A DNA stretch of 7,268 nt from Chloroflexota bacterium (GCA_023430545.1 JAEZAF010000188.1:1-7268); one strand, 5' to 3'. Positions 1-5,917 are shown, numbered from the stretch's first letter. The notes: generated by a model from the sequence alone, not told the origin. Translations and numbers: made by a program.

Positions 1-15
1 GCAGCAGCAGCAGCA
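1..15. repeat. (GCA)5 trinucleotide run at the window edge
   Basis: Five perfect GCA units open the window, just downstream of the zinc dehydrogenase gene. The run may continue to the left of the window. No gene can be assigned to positions 1-35. The run may be the end of a neighbouring coding region with an alanine, serine or glutamine tract, or a simple-sequence spacer. Confidence 0.6.
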
Positions 16-35
16 AGCCGCTGTCTCGCACCTGC

Positions 36-1085
36 CTATCGGTCATTCAGGTCAAAGACACACTTGATCGTCTGGGGTTCGGCCAGCAGTTGCTCGAACA
101 ATTCCGGCCCTTCACTCAGTTCGGCGCGGCGGTTAATCAACTGCGCCGCAGGGATGCTGCCATCGGCCAGCATGTCCAGTGATCGCTGGAATTCCTCGTC
201 AGTCATGCCATACGAGCCGAGCAGTCTGATCTCGCGTGTGACGATCGATTGCATATCTATATCGATCATTTTCTGGCTGTTGCCAATCCAGACGACCGTG
301 CCGCGTGTCCGTGTAACCTCCACCGACTGCTGTGCGGTCGCGCTGATGCCAACCGCTTCGAAGGCGACATCCACGCCGCGCCCGTTGGTCAGTTGCTTCG
401 CGACCGTCACGGGATCTTGTTTCATCGGGTTAATCAGTACATCCGCACCCATCTGTCTTGCCGTGTCCAGCCGAACCTCACTCGTATCGCTCACAAAAAT
501 ACGGTGGATGCCCATCTGCTTCAGCACCGCCAGCGTCAGCAGACCAATCGGGCCAGCGCCCACGATGCAGGCCGTATCATATGGGCGGAAATGCACCAGC
601 CCAACCGCGTGCACGGCAATCGACAGCGGTTCCGCCAGTGCGCCATGTTCGTAGGAGAGCGCATCAGGCAGGCGATACAGGTTGGCGCTGTTCGAGAGTA
701 CATATTCCGCATAAGCGCCAGGGAGATGCATGCCAATCAGACGCCGGTTTTCACACAGGCTGCGATAGCCCGCCGTACACTGCGAACACACCCCGCAGAA
801 TTCAATCGGCTGCACCGCCACGCGTGTTCCCGGGGCAAAGTGGCTTGCACCGCTGCCGGTCGCCACCACCTCACCCGTGACTTCATGCCCCATAATCAGT
901 GGTGGGATACGCCGTCCGGTTTGACCGGTGTAGCCGTGTAAGTCCGAGCCGCAGATGCCGACGGACTTTACTTTCAGCAGGACATCGTGTGGATTTCGCA
1001 CCTCCGGCACCGGCACTTCGACCAGTTCCAGCCTGCGAATCGCCGTAAACATCAGGGCTTGCATCGTCGCTTTCTGAACAGACAT
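36..1085 (-). CDS. Zinc-dependent alcohol/polyol dehydrogenase (MDR family, sorbitol/L-threonine/L-idonate dehydrogenase-like)
   Basis: This 349-residue protein has the usual length for the medium-chain dehydrogenase family, which oxidises a secondary alcohol on a polyol, sugar acid or threonine with NAD(P)+ in the cytosol. Visible catalytic-zinc ligands are C45 (in GICGSD), H67 and E68 (in GHE), with E152 in EPLSIAVHA as a further candidate. Structural-zinc cysteines are C97, C100, C103 and C111. The Rossmann glycine motif GAGPIG is at 176-181. Acidic D200 at the end of the second strand suggests NAD+ rather than NADP+ (inference). The ATG at 1085 is favoured because AGGAG lies 9 nt upstream; later methionines (M8, M12) have less support. 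That AGGAG overlaps the TAG of the upstream SDR gene, and only 12 nt separate the two genes, so they are probably co-transcribed and translationally coupled. The substrate cannot be fixed from sequence. L-idonate or another polyol is plausible given the SDR partner. Confidence 0.93.
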   Translation of the reverse strand: MSVQKATMQALMFTAIRRLELVEVPVPEVRNPHDVLLKVKSVGICGSDLHGYTGQTGRRIPPLIMGHEVTGEVVATGSGASHFAPGTRVAVQPIEFCGVCSQCTAGYRSLCENRRLIGMHLPGAYAEYVLSNSANLYRLPDALSYEHGALAEPLSIAVHAVGLVHFRPYDTACIVGAGPIGLLTLAVLKQMGIHRIFVSDTSEVRLDTARQMGADVLINPMKQDPVTVAKQLTNGRGVDVAFEAVGISATAQQSVEVTRTRGTVVWIGNSQKMIDIDMQSIVTREIRLLGSYGMTDEEFQRSLDMLADGSIPAAQLINRRAELSEGPELFEQLLAEPQTIKCVFDLNDR

Positions 1086-1094
1086 GCCTGGTAT

Positions 1095-1099
1095 CTCCT
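1095..1099 (-). promoter_or_regulatory. Shine-Dalgarno site of the zinc dehydrogenase, overlapping the SDR stop codon
   Basis: On the minus strand the sequence reads TAGGAGATACCAGGC followed by ATG. TAG is the SDR stop and AGGAG is a near-consensus ribosome site 9 nt before the dehydrogenase start. Ribosomes finishing the SDR gene would therefore stop directly on the next gene's initiation site, which supports coupled expression of the two enzymes. Confidence 0.75.
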
Positions 1100-1916
1100 A
1101 CCCTTTGACACCGCCGCTGTGAATCCAGCCACCGTCAATGATAATAGTCTGCCCGGTGATATACTCCGCCGCATCCGATGCCAGCAGCACCGCCGTCCCC
1201 GCCAGGTCAGACGGGACCCCCGGTCTGCCCATCGGGATCACACTGGTCGCACTCGCATAAAGTTCATCATTCGAAAATACGTTGTCGGTGAGCGCTGTCC
1301 AGAACCGTCCCGGCGCAATCGCGTTCACGGTAATCGCATACTTCGCCCACTCAATCGCCAGCGCACGGGTCATCTGACGCATCCCGCCCTTGCTGGTCGC
1401 ATACAGCGAAATATTGGGAATCGAGATCTCCATCGAGAGCGATCCGATGTTGATGATCCTGCCTTTTCCCTGACGTCGCATGATGGGAAATGCCTCCTGA
1501 CATGCGAAAAATACCCCCTTCAGGTTGATATCCATCAGTTGATCCCAATCCGCTTCGGTGAAGGCTTCGGGTGGCTTTCGGTTGTTGATTCCCGCCCCAT
1601 TCACCAGAACATCCAGCCGACCGTAATGTTCTGCCGCCTTGTGGACCATCGCCCGTACTTCATCCACCTTGCTGATGTCAGTGGGGAGCACAATCGCTTC
1701 ACGTCCGGTCTGGTGACGAATAAGCTGTGCCGCCTGTTCCAGTTGCTCCAGTGTACGGGCGGCCAGGGCGATATCGGCTCCGGCGTGAGCCAGTGCCAGT
1801 GCCACACCAAGCCCCAGCCCCCGGTTACCACCGGTCACCAGTGCCACCCGTCCATCCAGGCGCAGGCTGGGCATCACGAATTCATCATCGCGCGGCATTC
1901 GTCTTTCGTCAGCCAT
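1098..1916 (-). CDS. SDR family oxidoreductase (gluconate 5-dehydrogenase / 2-deoxy-D-gluconate 3-dehydrogenase-like)
   Basis: This is a classical short-chain dehydrogenase of 272 residues from the chosen start, a normal length. These enzymes reduce or oxidise a keto/hydroxy group with NAD(P)(H) in the cytosol. Numbered from this start, the cofactor motif TGGNRGLG is at 28-35, NGAG at 106-109, and the catalytic tetrad is N131, S159, Y172 and K176 (YATSK). The C-terminal ITGQTIIIDGGW is typical of the family. R54 at the end of the second strand would allow NADP(H) (inference). The start is uncertain. An ATG at 1937 adds seven residues but has no recognisable ribosome site, whereas the ATG at 1916 has GGTGG about 10 nt upstream. 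It is the first gene of a two-gene operon with the zinc dehydrogenase. An SDR of this subtype beside a zinc polyol dehydrogenase recalls the L-idonate pathway pair (IdnO and IdnD), but the substrate is not proven. Confidence 0.92.
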   Translation of the reverse strand: MADERRMPRDDEFVMPSLRLDGRVALVTGGNRGLGLGVALALAHAGADIALAARTLEQLEQAAQLIRHQTGREAIVLPTDISKVDEVRAMVHKAAEHYGRLDVLVNGAGINNRKPPEAFTEADWDQLMDINLKGVFFACQEAFPIMRRQGKGRIINIGSLSMEISIPNISLYATSKGGMRQMTRALAIEWAKYAITVNAIAPGRFWTALTDNVFSNDELYASATSVIPMGRPGVPSDLAGTAVLLASDAAEYITGQTIIIDGGWIHSGGVKG

Positions 1917-1984
1917 TGTTGTGATCCCACCATTCATCTGCGAGGCTTCGCCGTTACAAGGTCAGTGCGTGGACACATCTGAAC

Positions 1985-2004
1985 GTTATAGCCTGATTAT
2001 AATG
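1985..2004. promoter_or_regulatory. AT-rich dyad with palindromic -10-like ATTATAAT in the divergent intergenic region
   Basis: The 221-bp gap 1938-2158 separates the minus-strand SDR operon from the plus-strand transporter. It contains TTATA (1986-1990) and TATAA (1998-2002) as inverted arms around seven bases. ATTATAAT at 1996-2003 is its own reverse complement, so it offers a TATAAT -10 hexamer on both strands. I found no convincing -35 hexamer at 16-18 bp on either strand. It is a plausible core promoter or operator for the SDR operon, which would have a 5' leader of roughly 50-70 nt, but the support is weak. Confidence 0.25.
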
Positions 2005-2025
2005 ACATTCCTGCGGACGCGCATG

Positions 2026-2055
2026 GTTACAGCCGTTCCCGGACTGCCTTATATC
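2026..2055 (+). promoter_or_regulatory. Weak candidate promoter for the MFS transporter
   Basis: GTTACA (2026-2031) and TATATC (2050-2055) each match four of six sigma-70 consensus positions and are 18 bp apart. Transcription would begin near 2062, leaving a leader of roughly 100 nt that includes the short ORF at 2124. Matches this weak occur by chance, so this is only a pointer. Confidence 0.2.
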
Positions 2056-2123
2056 GAAGTCGGTCAGCACCGCAAACTGTCCCTTGTACGATACCCGCCT
2101 AAGACGACAATAAGAGGCATTTA

Positions 2124-2147
2124 ATGTTTTACTCGTTGATAACCTGA
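2124..2147 (+). CDS. Possible seven-codon leader peptide upstream of the MFS transporter
   Basis: ATG TTT TAC TCG TTG ATA ACC TGA encodes MFYSLIT. It is preceded by AAGAGG (2112-2117) with a 6-nt spacer, a good Shine-Dalgarno arrangement. Its stop ends 11 nt before the transporter ATG, which has no ribosome site of its own. The reading frame differs from that of the transporter, so it is not an N-terminal extension; an in-frame TAA at 2111 also closes that frame. The ORF could deliver terminating ribosomes to the transporter start (translational coupling) or act as a regulatory leader, as known upstream of some antibiotic-resistance genes. I see no obvious competing hairpins. An ORF this short can arise by chance. 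Confidence 0.35.
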   Translation: MFYSLIT

Positions 2148-2158
2148 AAAGTTCCCCA

Positions 2159-3547
2159 ATGACCGACTTACCGAACCCGCAGACCCCCGCAGACCCATCA
2201 TCCGGCCTGAGCTTCGAGCGTGTGCTGCCCATCTTCGCCCTGACCTTCGTCGATGTCCTCGGCCTGACCGTAATCCTGCCGCTGCTGCATCTGTACGCGG
2301 TGCGCTTCGGCGCGTCTCCCGTGGAAATCGGACTGGTGGCGGCGGCCTTCCCGCTGGCGCAGTTGATCGGCGTGCCGGTCATGGGTGCGCTCAGTGACCG
2401 CTACGGACGCAAACCGCTGCTGCTCATCAGTCAGGTGACGACCTGCATCAGCTTCATCATGCTCGGCATGGCTGGTTCGCTCTGGATGGTGATCCTGTCG
2501 CGGGTGATTGACGGATTGTTCGGCGCGAATATCGCCACCGCGCAGGCCGCGCTGTCGGACATCACGACCGAAGAAAATCGCGCTCAGGGATTGGGTCTGA
2601 CCGGCGCGGCCTTTGGACTGGGCTTCATCTTCGGCCCGGTCATCGCGCTGCTGGCGCTGGAGTTCAGCGACGATCTGGGCGTGCCAGCCTATATCGCAGC
2701 CGCCTACTCGTTCCTGTCGATTCTGCTGACGGTGTTCGCGTTTAAGGAGACACTGCCGGAATCAAAGCGCGGCGCATCCGGTCACGGAAACGTCATGACC
2801 AACGCCTATCGGATGCTGCTGCGTCCGCGCATCGGGCTGCTGCTGGTACTGATGTTCGCGCAGCAGGTGATCTTCTTCGGCTTCGAGAGCCTGTTGGGAT
2901 TGTTCACGCTCAACCGCCTCGGCCTGCTCGGACAGGGCAACGCCGTCATCTTCGTGATTGTCGGCGTGCTGCTGGTCGGCGTGCAGATGCGCATGATCGG
3001 CAGATGGACACGCAAATTCGGCGAGGCGCGGGTGGCACAGGCCGCCCTTGCGATGCTGGCCGTCGGACTGCTGCTGCTGGCGAACACACCACAACAGCCG
3101 CATCCGCTGTATGTGCAGCGTGTTGTGCAGAACGAGCTTGCCAGCATGAGCGTGGAAGATTCCACCAGCAGCACCGAGGCGATGATCGGCGAAATCTCGG
3201 TCGAGCTTCCCCGTGACGCGGATCGCGGCTTCGGCGGTGTGCTGGTGACGCTGCTGGCGATTGTCCCGCTGTCGATTGGCGCAGGCCTGATTCGTCCCAG
3301 CCTCAACAGCCTGATGACCCGCAGCGTGTCATCTGACGATTACGGCAGCGTGCTCGGCGCGAGTTCGGCCTTTGTCAGCGCGGCCAATGCGGTCGCACCG
3401 TTATTGGGTGGACTGCTTTTCCAGCGCTTCGGAGCGCTCGCGCCCTTCGCCATCGGCGGCATCATCATGGCAGCGCTGTGCGTGGTGAGTGTGATCGCGC
3501 TTCCCGCCGCGCACCGCAGTACGGCAGCAAGTCCGGCGATGGACTGA
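2159..3547 (+). CDS. MFS transporter, TetA-like multidrug/tetracycline efflux type
   Basis: This 462-residue membrane protein of the major facilitator superfamily is probably a 12-helix drug/H+ antiporter in the cytoplasmic membrane. Visible family signatures are a first helix with FVDVLGLTVILP (residues 30-41), motif A GALSDRYGRKPLL at 76-88, R115xxxG119 in helix 4, motif C ending GFIFGP at 155-160 in helix 5, and the FKETLPES segment at 195-202 that closes the N-terminal half in TetA relatives. Helices of the second half lie roughly at 225-241, 262-280, 290-308, 360-380, 399-418 and 425-447. The loop between helices 9 and 10 (about 311-358) is unusually long, polar and acidic, and should face outward. 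ATG 2159 is the only ATG, GTG or TTG between the in-frame stop at 2111 and the first helix, yet it lacks a Shine-Dalgarno site (see the leader ORF). The substrate is unknown; efflux is inferred from family resemblance. Confidence 0.92.
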   Translation: MTDLPNPQTPADPSSGLSFERVLPIFALTFVDVLGLTVILPLLHLYAVRFGASPVEIGLVAAAFPLAQLIGVPVMGALSDRYGRKPLLLISQVTTCISFIMLGMAGSLWMVILSRVIDGLFGANIATAQAALSDITTEENRAQGLGLTGAAFGLGFIFGPVIALLALEFSDDLGVPAYIAAAYSFLSILLTVFAFKETLPESKRGASGHGNVMTNAYRMLLRPRIGLLLVLMFAQQVIFFGFESLLGLFTLNRLGLLGQGNAVIFVIVGVLLVGVQMRMIGRWTRKFGEARVAQAALAMLAVGLLLLANTPQQPHPLYVQRVVQNELASMSVEDSTSSTEAMIGEISVELPRDADRGFGGVLVTLLAIVPLSIGAGLIRPSLNSLMTRSVSSDDYGSVLGASSAFVSAANAVAPLLGGLLFQRFGALAPFAIGGIIMAALCVVSVIALPAAHRSTAASPAMD

Positions 3548-3588
3548 TTCAGCATCCACCGCGCCGGACGATACCCATTCAACCTGTC

Positions 3589-4014
3589 TCAGGCGGTTTC
3601 CCTTTCATAGAACAGCGCCATGGTCTCCGCCGGCCAATCCATTGACCGATTGGTATTCCGGTCGATACAGGCGACAATCATGCGGCACTGTGAGAGAGGT
3701 CGGCCCTTTTCATCGATCATACTGCACTCGATGTGGGCATCCGGGCCGCGAAATTCGCGGACAAACGACCGGATCACCATCTCCTGATCGCCGACGACGG
3801 ACCGCAGAAAATCGATCTCCAGTTTCGTGGTCCACAGCATGAATGGCAGTGTCGCCAGCGTCTTCAGATCCCACCCGACATTTTCACGCAGGCCCTCCAT
3901 ACGATGATCCATGTAGTAAGCCGAGTAGACCGCCGTGCGCATATGCTGATAAGGGTCGAGGTCAGAGAACCTGACCCGATGTACTGTCTCATAAACGGCT
4001 GGTGTGTTCGACAT
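3589..4014 (-). CDS. Acyl-CoA thioesterase, hotdog fold (4HBT/YbgC-like)
   Basis: From the chosen start this is a 141-residue single-domain protein, the normal size for 4-hydroxybenzoyl-CoA-type thioesterases, which hydrolyse acyl-CoA thioesters in the cytosol. The family signature near the N-terminus is VRFSDLDPYQHMRTAVY (residues 14-30), with D20 in the position of the catalytic aspartate and H24 following. The usual HVNNA is replaced by HMRTA. LEIDFLRSVVGDQ and the later RPLSQCRMIVACID segment fit the following hotdog strands. The frame could open at an ATG at 4089, but ATG 4014 is preferred: GGGAG lies 10 nt upstream with AGGGG closer, and the extra 25 residues look unrelated to the fold. 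It converges with the transporter (41 bp between stops, no clear terminator) and diverges from the serine hydrolase. The acyl substrate is unknown. Confidence 0.88.
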   Translation of the reverse strand: MSNTPAVYETVHRVRFSDLDPYQHMRTAVYSAYYMDHRMEGLRENVGWDLKTLATLPFMLWTTKLEIDFLRSVVGDQEMVIRSFVREFRGPDAHIECSMIDEKGRPLSQCRMIVACIDRNTNRSMDWPAETMALFYERETA

Positions 4015-4057
4015 GTCCCCTGTTCTCCCGTTTAAGTCATGACCACTGTTATGAAGC

Positions 4058-4086
4058 AGCATAGGCCAAAGCAGCATGCATGTCGC
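4058..4086 (-). promoter_or_regulatory. Candidate promoter of the thioesterase gene
   Basis: On the minus strand GCGACA (4086-4081) and TATGCT (4063-4058) each match four of six sigma-70 consensus bases at the ideal 17-bp spacing. Transcription would start near 4051, about 37 nt before the thioesterase ATG. The -35 end touches the 16-bp palindrome at 4086-4101. Confidence 0.35.
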
Positions 4087-4101
4087 CATTCAATTGAATG
4101 G
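4086..4101. promoter_or_regulatory. Perfect 16-bp palindrome, candidate operator
   Basis: CCATTCAATTGAATGG is perfectly self-complementary with no spacer. It lies in the divergent region between the thioesterase and the serine hydrolase and directly abuts the candidate thioesterase -35. A symmetric site of this length is typical of a dimeric repressor or activator operator. No regulator gene is in the window, so its partner is unknown. Confidence 0.5.
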
Positions 4102-4146
4102 AAAATGAAGGGAAAAGAGTCGCATGATCACATTACTGCACCGTAA

Positions 4147-4175
4147 CCGACCATCGTAAACCTTTTACGATTCGG
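4147..4175. repeat. Perfect 8-bp inverted repeat with outer 4-bp extension
   Basis: ATCGTAAA (4153-4160) and TTTACGAT (4164-4171) are perfect inverted arms around the three bases CCT. CCGA (4147-4150) and TCGG (4172-4175) extend the pairing past a two-base bulge. The element lies about 85 nt upstream of the serine hydrolase ATG. It could be an operator or an RNA stem-loop in that gene's leader. No T-run follows on the plus strand, so it is not a classic terminator. Confidence 0.5.
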
Positions 4176-4201
4176 CAATATCCCCACAACCTGTCGCCCC
4201 G

Positions 4202-4223
4202 ATCATGCAGTGTGAATCATGCA
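4202..4223. repeat. Pair of 8-bp direct repeats (ATCATGCA)
   Basis: ATCATGCA occurs at 4202-4209 and again at 4216-4223, a 14-bp period, just ahead of the serine hydrolase ribosome site. It might be a tandem protein-binding half-site, or chance. Confidence 0.3.
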
Positions 4224-4259
4224 CCACATTGACAACGATGCATTCAAGGAGAAACTTTC

Positions 4260-5744
4260 ATGACAGGTTCACGATTTGCGCGTTTCTGTTCCATTCTATC
4301 AATGCTCATGGTCGTCATGGCATTCACGGCTTCAGTCATCGGTGCACAGGAGACTCCACCGCCATCCAATCCGGCACAGCAGCGGCTGGAAGCATGGGTG
4401 GAGGTGATCAACAGCGGGGATACCGAAGCCCTTGAGGACTTTATCGCCGAAAACTACAGTGCCGCTGCCTTAGAGCAACTGCCAGTGGAAGCACGCACGA
4501 ACATCGAGTCCGATTTCATGCGCTATCGTCCGCTGACGCTCCACCGCGTCGAGGTACAAAGCGAGACACGGGCATCCGCCATCATCTACTCCGAACTGGC
4601 GGAGATATGGGCCCAGGTCAATCTCGAAGTCACGGCTGAAGCACCCCATCCCATCCAGGGCATGCGAGTGGGGCTGATACCGCCACCGGCGGATGCCCCC
4701 GCACAGCCTGCCCTGTCCGATGATGAACTGGGCGCCTATCTGGATGGGTATCTCGCTCGGATGACGGAAGCCGGTCTTTTTTCCGGTGCTGTGCTGGTGG
4801 CGAAGGGTGACGAGATCCTGTACGAAGGTGCGTTCGGTGAAGCCGATCGTGAGAACGATCTCCCTAACCAGACTGACACCAAGTTTAACCTCGGTTCGAT
4901 GAACAAGATGATTACCGCCGTTGCGATTGCGCAGTTGGTGGAACAGGGCAAACTCGCATTTGATGATCTCGCCAGCGAGTATCTGGCCGATCTGCCAGAG
5001 GACATCGCCAGTCAGGTGACGATCGAGCATCTCCTGACTCATACCTCAGGGCTGGCCGAATTCTTTGACTCTCCCCTGTGGCCAGAACTTCAGGATAATC
5101 CTGATACCGTCAGCGGCTATTTCCCGCTGTTCATCGACCAGCCGCTTCAGTTTAAACCGGGTGCGCGTCATCAGTACAGCAACTCGAACTTCATCATGCT
5201 GGGGGCGATTATCGAAGCCATCACCGGGCAGGACTATTTCGAATACGTCCGCGAGTACATCTATGAACCGGCTGGCATGACCGACACGGATGCCTATGCC
5301 AGAGACGCAGAAGTCCCGAACCTTGCCGTGGGATACACCCGCAGCGACGAAAACGGCAGACAGATGCCTGCTTCTGAAGAACAGGCGAATACCGCAAAGC
5401 TCCCGATGCGCGGCAGTCCGGCGGGTGGCGGCTATTCAACCGTCGGAGATCTGTATCGCTTTGGACAGGCGCTGCGGAACGGAACTCTGCTGAGTCCTGA
5501 AAGTGTCGCGCTGCTGACCAATGGGAAGGTCGATGCAGGCCAGAACCGCCAGTATGCCTACGGCTTCGTTGATGAGCTGCTGAATGGATTACGGATTGTC
5601 GGGCATGGCGGCGGGTTTGCGGGGGTAAATTCTAACCTCGACCTCTATCTGGATGACGGTTATACCGTGGTGGTGCTGTCCAATATCGATAGAGGCGCAC
5701 AACTGGTCAACAATCGCATCCGCGAACTGCTGACAGCCGACTAG
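4260..5744 (+). CDS. Exported serine hydrolase, class C beta-lactamase/DD-peptidase fold, with N-terminal NTF2-like domain
   Basis: This 494-residue secreted protein has a signal peptide at 1-29 (basic SRFAR start, hydrophobic core 12-27, likely cleavage after GA29). Residues about 38-145 (QRLEAWVEVINSGDTEALEDFI onward) look like an NTF2/SnoaL-type alpha+beta domain. Residues about 152-494 are a beta-lactamase-family (PF00144 type) domain. The active-site motifs are all present: nucleophile S213 in SMNK (S213, K216), Y306-S-N308, and H449-G-G in GHGGGFAG. HTSG at 261-264 and the glycine-rich segment 385-396 are also typical. Family members include esterases, D-aminopeptidases, carboxypeptidases and beta-lactamases. 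This one is more likely an esterase or peptidase than a true resistance enzyme (inference). The ATG at 4260 has AAGGAG 8 nt upstream, and the same TCAAGGAGA sequence precedes the VOC gene. It appears monocistronic. Confidence 0.93.
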   Translation: MTGSRFARFCSILSMLMVVMAFTASVIGAQETPPPSNPAQQRLEAWVEVINSGDTEALEDFIAENYSAAALEQLPVEARTNIESDFMRYRPLTLHRVEVQSETRASAIIYSELAEIWAQVNLEVTAEAPHPIQGMRVGLIPPPADAPAQPALSDDELGAYLDGYLARMTEAGLFSGAVLVAKGDEILYEGAFGEADRENDLPNQTDTKFNLGSMNKMITAVAIAQLVEQGKLAFDDLASEYLADLPEDIASQVTIEHLLTHTSGLAEFFDSPLWPELQDNPDTVSGYFPLFIDQPLQFKPGARHQYSNSNFIMLGAIIEAITGQDYFEYVREYIYEPAGMTDTDAYARDAEVPNLAVGYTRSDENGRQMPASEEQANTAKLPMRGSPAGGGYSTVGDLYRFGQALRNGTLLSPESVALLTNGKVDAGQNRQYAYGFVDELLNGLRIVGHGGGFAGVNSNLDLYLDDGYTVVVLSNIDRGAQLVNNRIRELLTAD

Positions 5745-5765
5745 CGCAGGGCGACTAACGCAGGG
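5738..5765. repeat. Two tandem 14-bp repeats spanning the serine hydrolase stop codon
   Basis: CGACTAGCGCAGGG (5738-5751) is immediately followed by CGACTAACGCAGGG (5752-5765), differing at one base. The first copy holds the gene's TAG stop. The second carries TAA, but in a different frame. This looks like a small local duplication at the gene end. The rest of the gap to 5864 shows no clear terminator or gene. Confidence 0.6.
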
Positions 5766-5864
5766 CGTCCAGCTCAAGCAGACGAGTTTACGGCTGCAAT
5801 CCATCACTTATGTTTTCGAGCGCCTCCAGTCTTACCGCCTTGCCATCCCCTGAAAAGCATCCCC

Positions 5865-5893
5865 TTGACTCCATCGAACACGTGAGCTATATT
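5865..5893 (+). promoter_or_regulatory. Strong sigma-70-type promoter of the VOC gene
   Basis: TTGACT (5865-5870) and TATATT (5888-5893) each match five or more... specifically, TTGACT differs from TTGACA at one base and TATATT differs from TATAAT at one base, and they are separated by exactly 17 bp. This is the best promoter match in the window. Transcription should begin near 5900, giving a leader of about 55 nt before ATG 5955. Confidence 0.75.
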
Positions 5894-5917
5894 ATATGCA
5901 AGTGAATGGTTGCACAT
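5894..5917. promoter_or_regulatory. Inverted repeat over the VOC transcription start, candidate repressor operator
   Basis: ATATGCAA (5894-5901) and TTGCACAT (5910-5917) pair at seven of eight positions around the eight bases GTGAATGG. The dyad starts immediately after the -10 hexamer and covers the expected start site. A bound dimer there would block initiation. Small VOC genes are often controlled by winged-helix regulators such as ArsR types. Which family acts here is inference, since no regulator is encoded in the window. Confidence 0.5.

Noticed and set aside
64..982. Long plus-strand open frames opposite the zinc dehydrogenase
   Set aside because: The minus-strand frame has complete zinc and Rossmann motifs. 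The plus-strand translations are low-complexity, rich in Arg, Ser, Pro and His, and have no recognisable domain.
987..1982. 331-codon plus-strand open frame opposite the SDR gene
   Set aside because: It is an antisense shadow of a clear SDR with intact catalytic residues. Its composition is rich in His, Arg and Gln, with no family motif.
1921..2124. Plus-strand 67-codon frame across the divergent intergenic region
   Set aside because: It has no ribosome site, no recognisable motif and an unlikely composition, and it overlaps the SDR 5' region.
2806..3306. Minus-strand open frames inside the transporter gene
   Set aside because: They are shadow frames of a GC-rich membrane-protein gene with strong MFS motifs on the plus strand.
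4015..4089. 25-residue N-terminal extension of the thioesterase
   Set aside because: The ATG at 4014 has a good ribosome site. The extension lies over the candidate promoter and does not resemble the fold.
4229..4234. Perfect TTGACA as a -35 box for the serine hydrolase
   Set aside because: At 17-bp spacing the -10 would fall at 4252-4257, downstream of the ribosome site and at the start codon, so it cannot drive this gene.
4470..5042. 190-codon minus-strand frame inside the serine hydrolase gene
   Set aside because: It is antisense to a domain with intact SxxK and YSN motifs and has no signature of its own.
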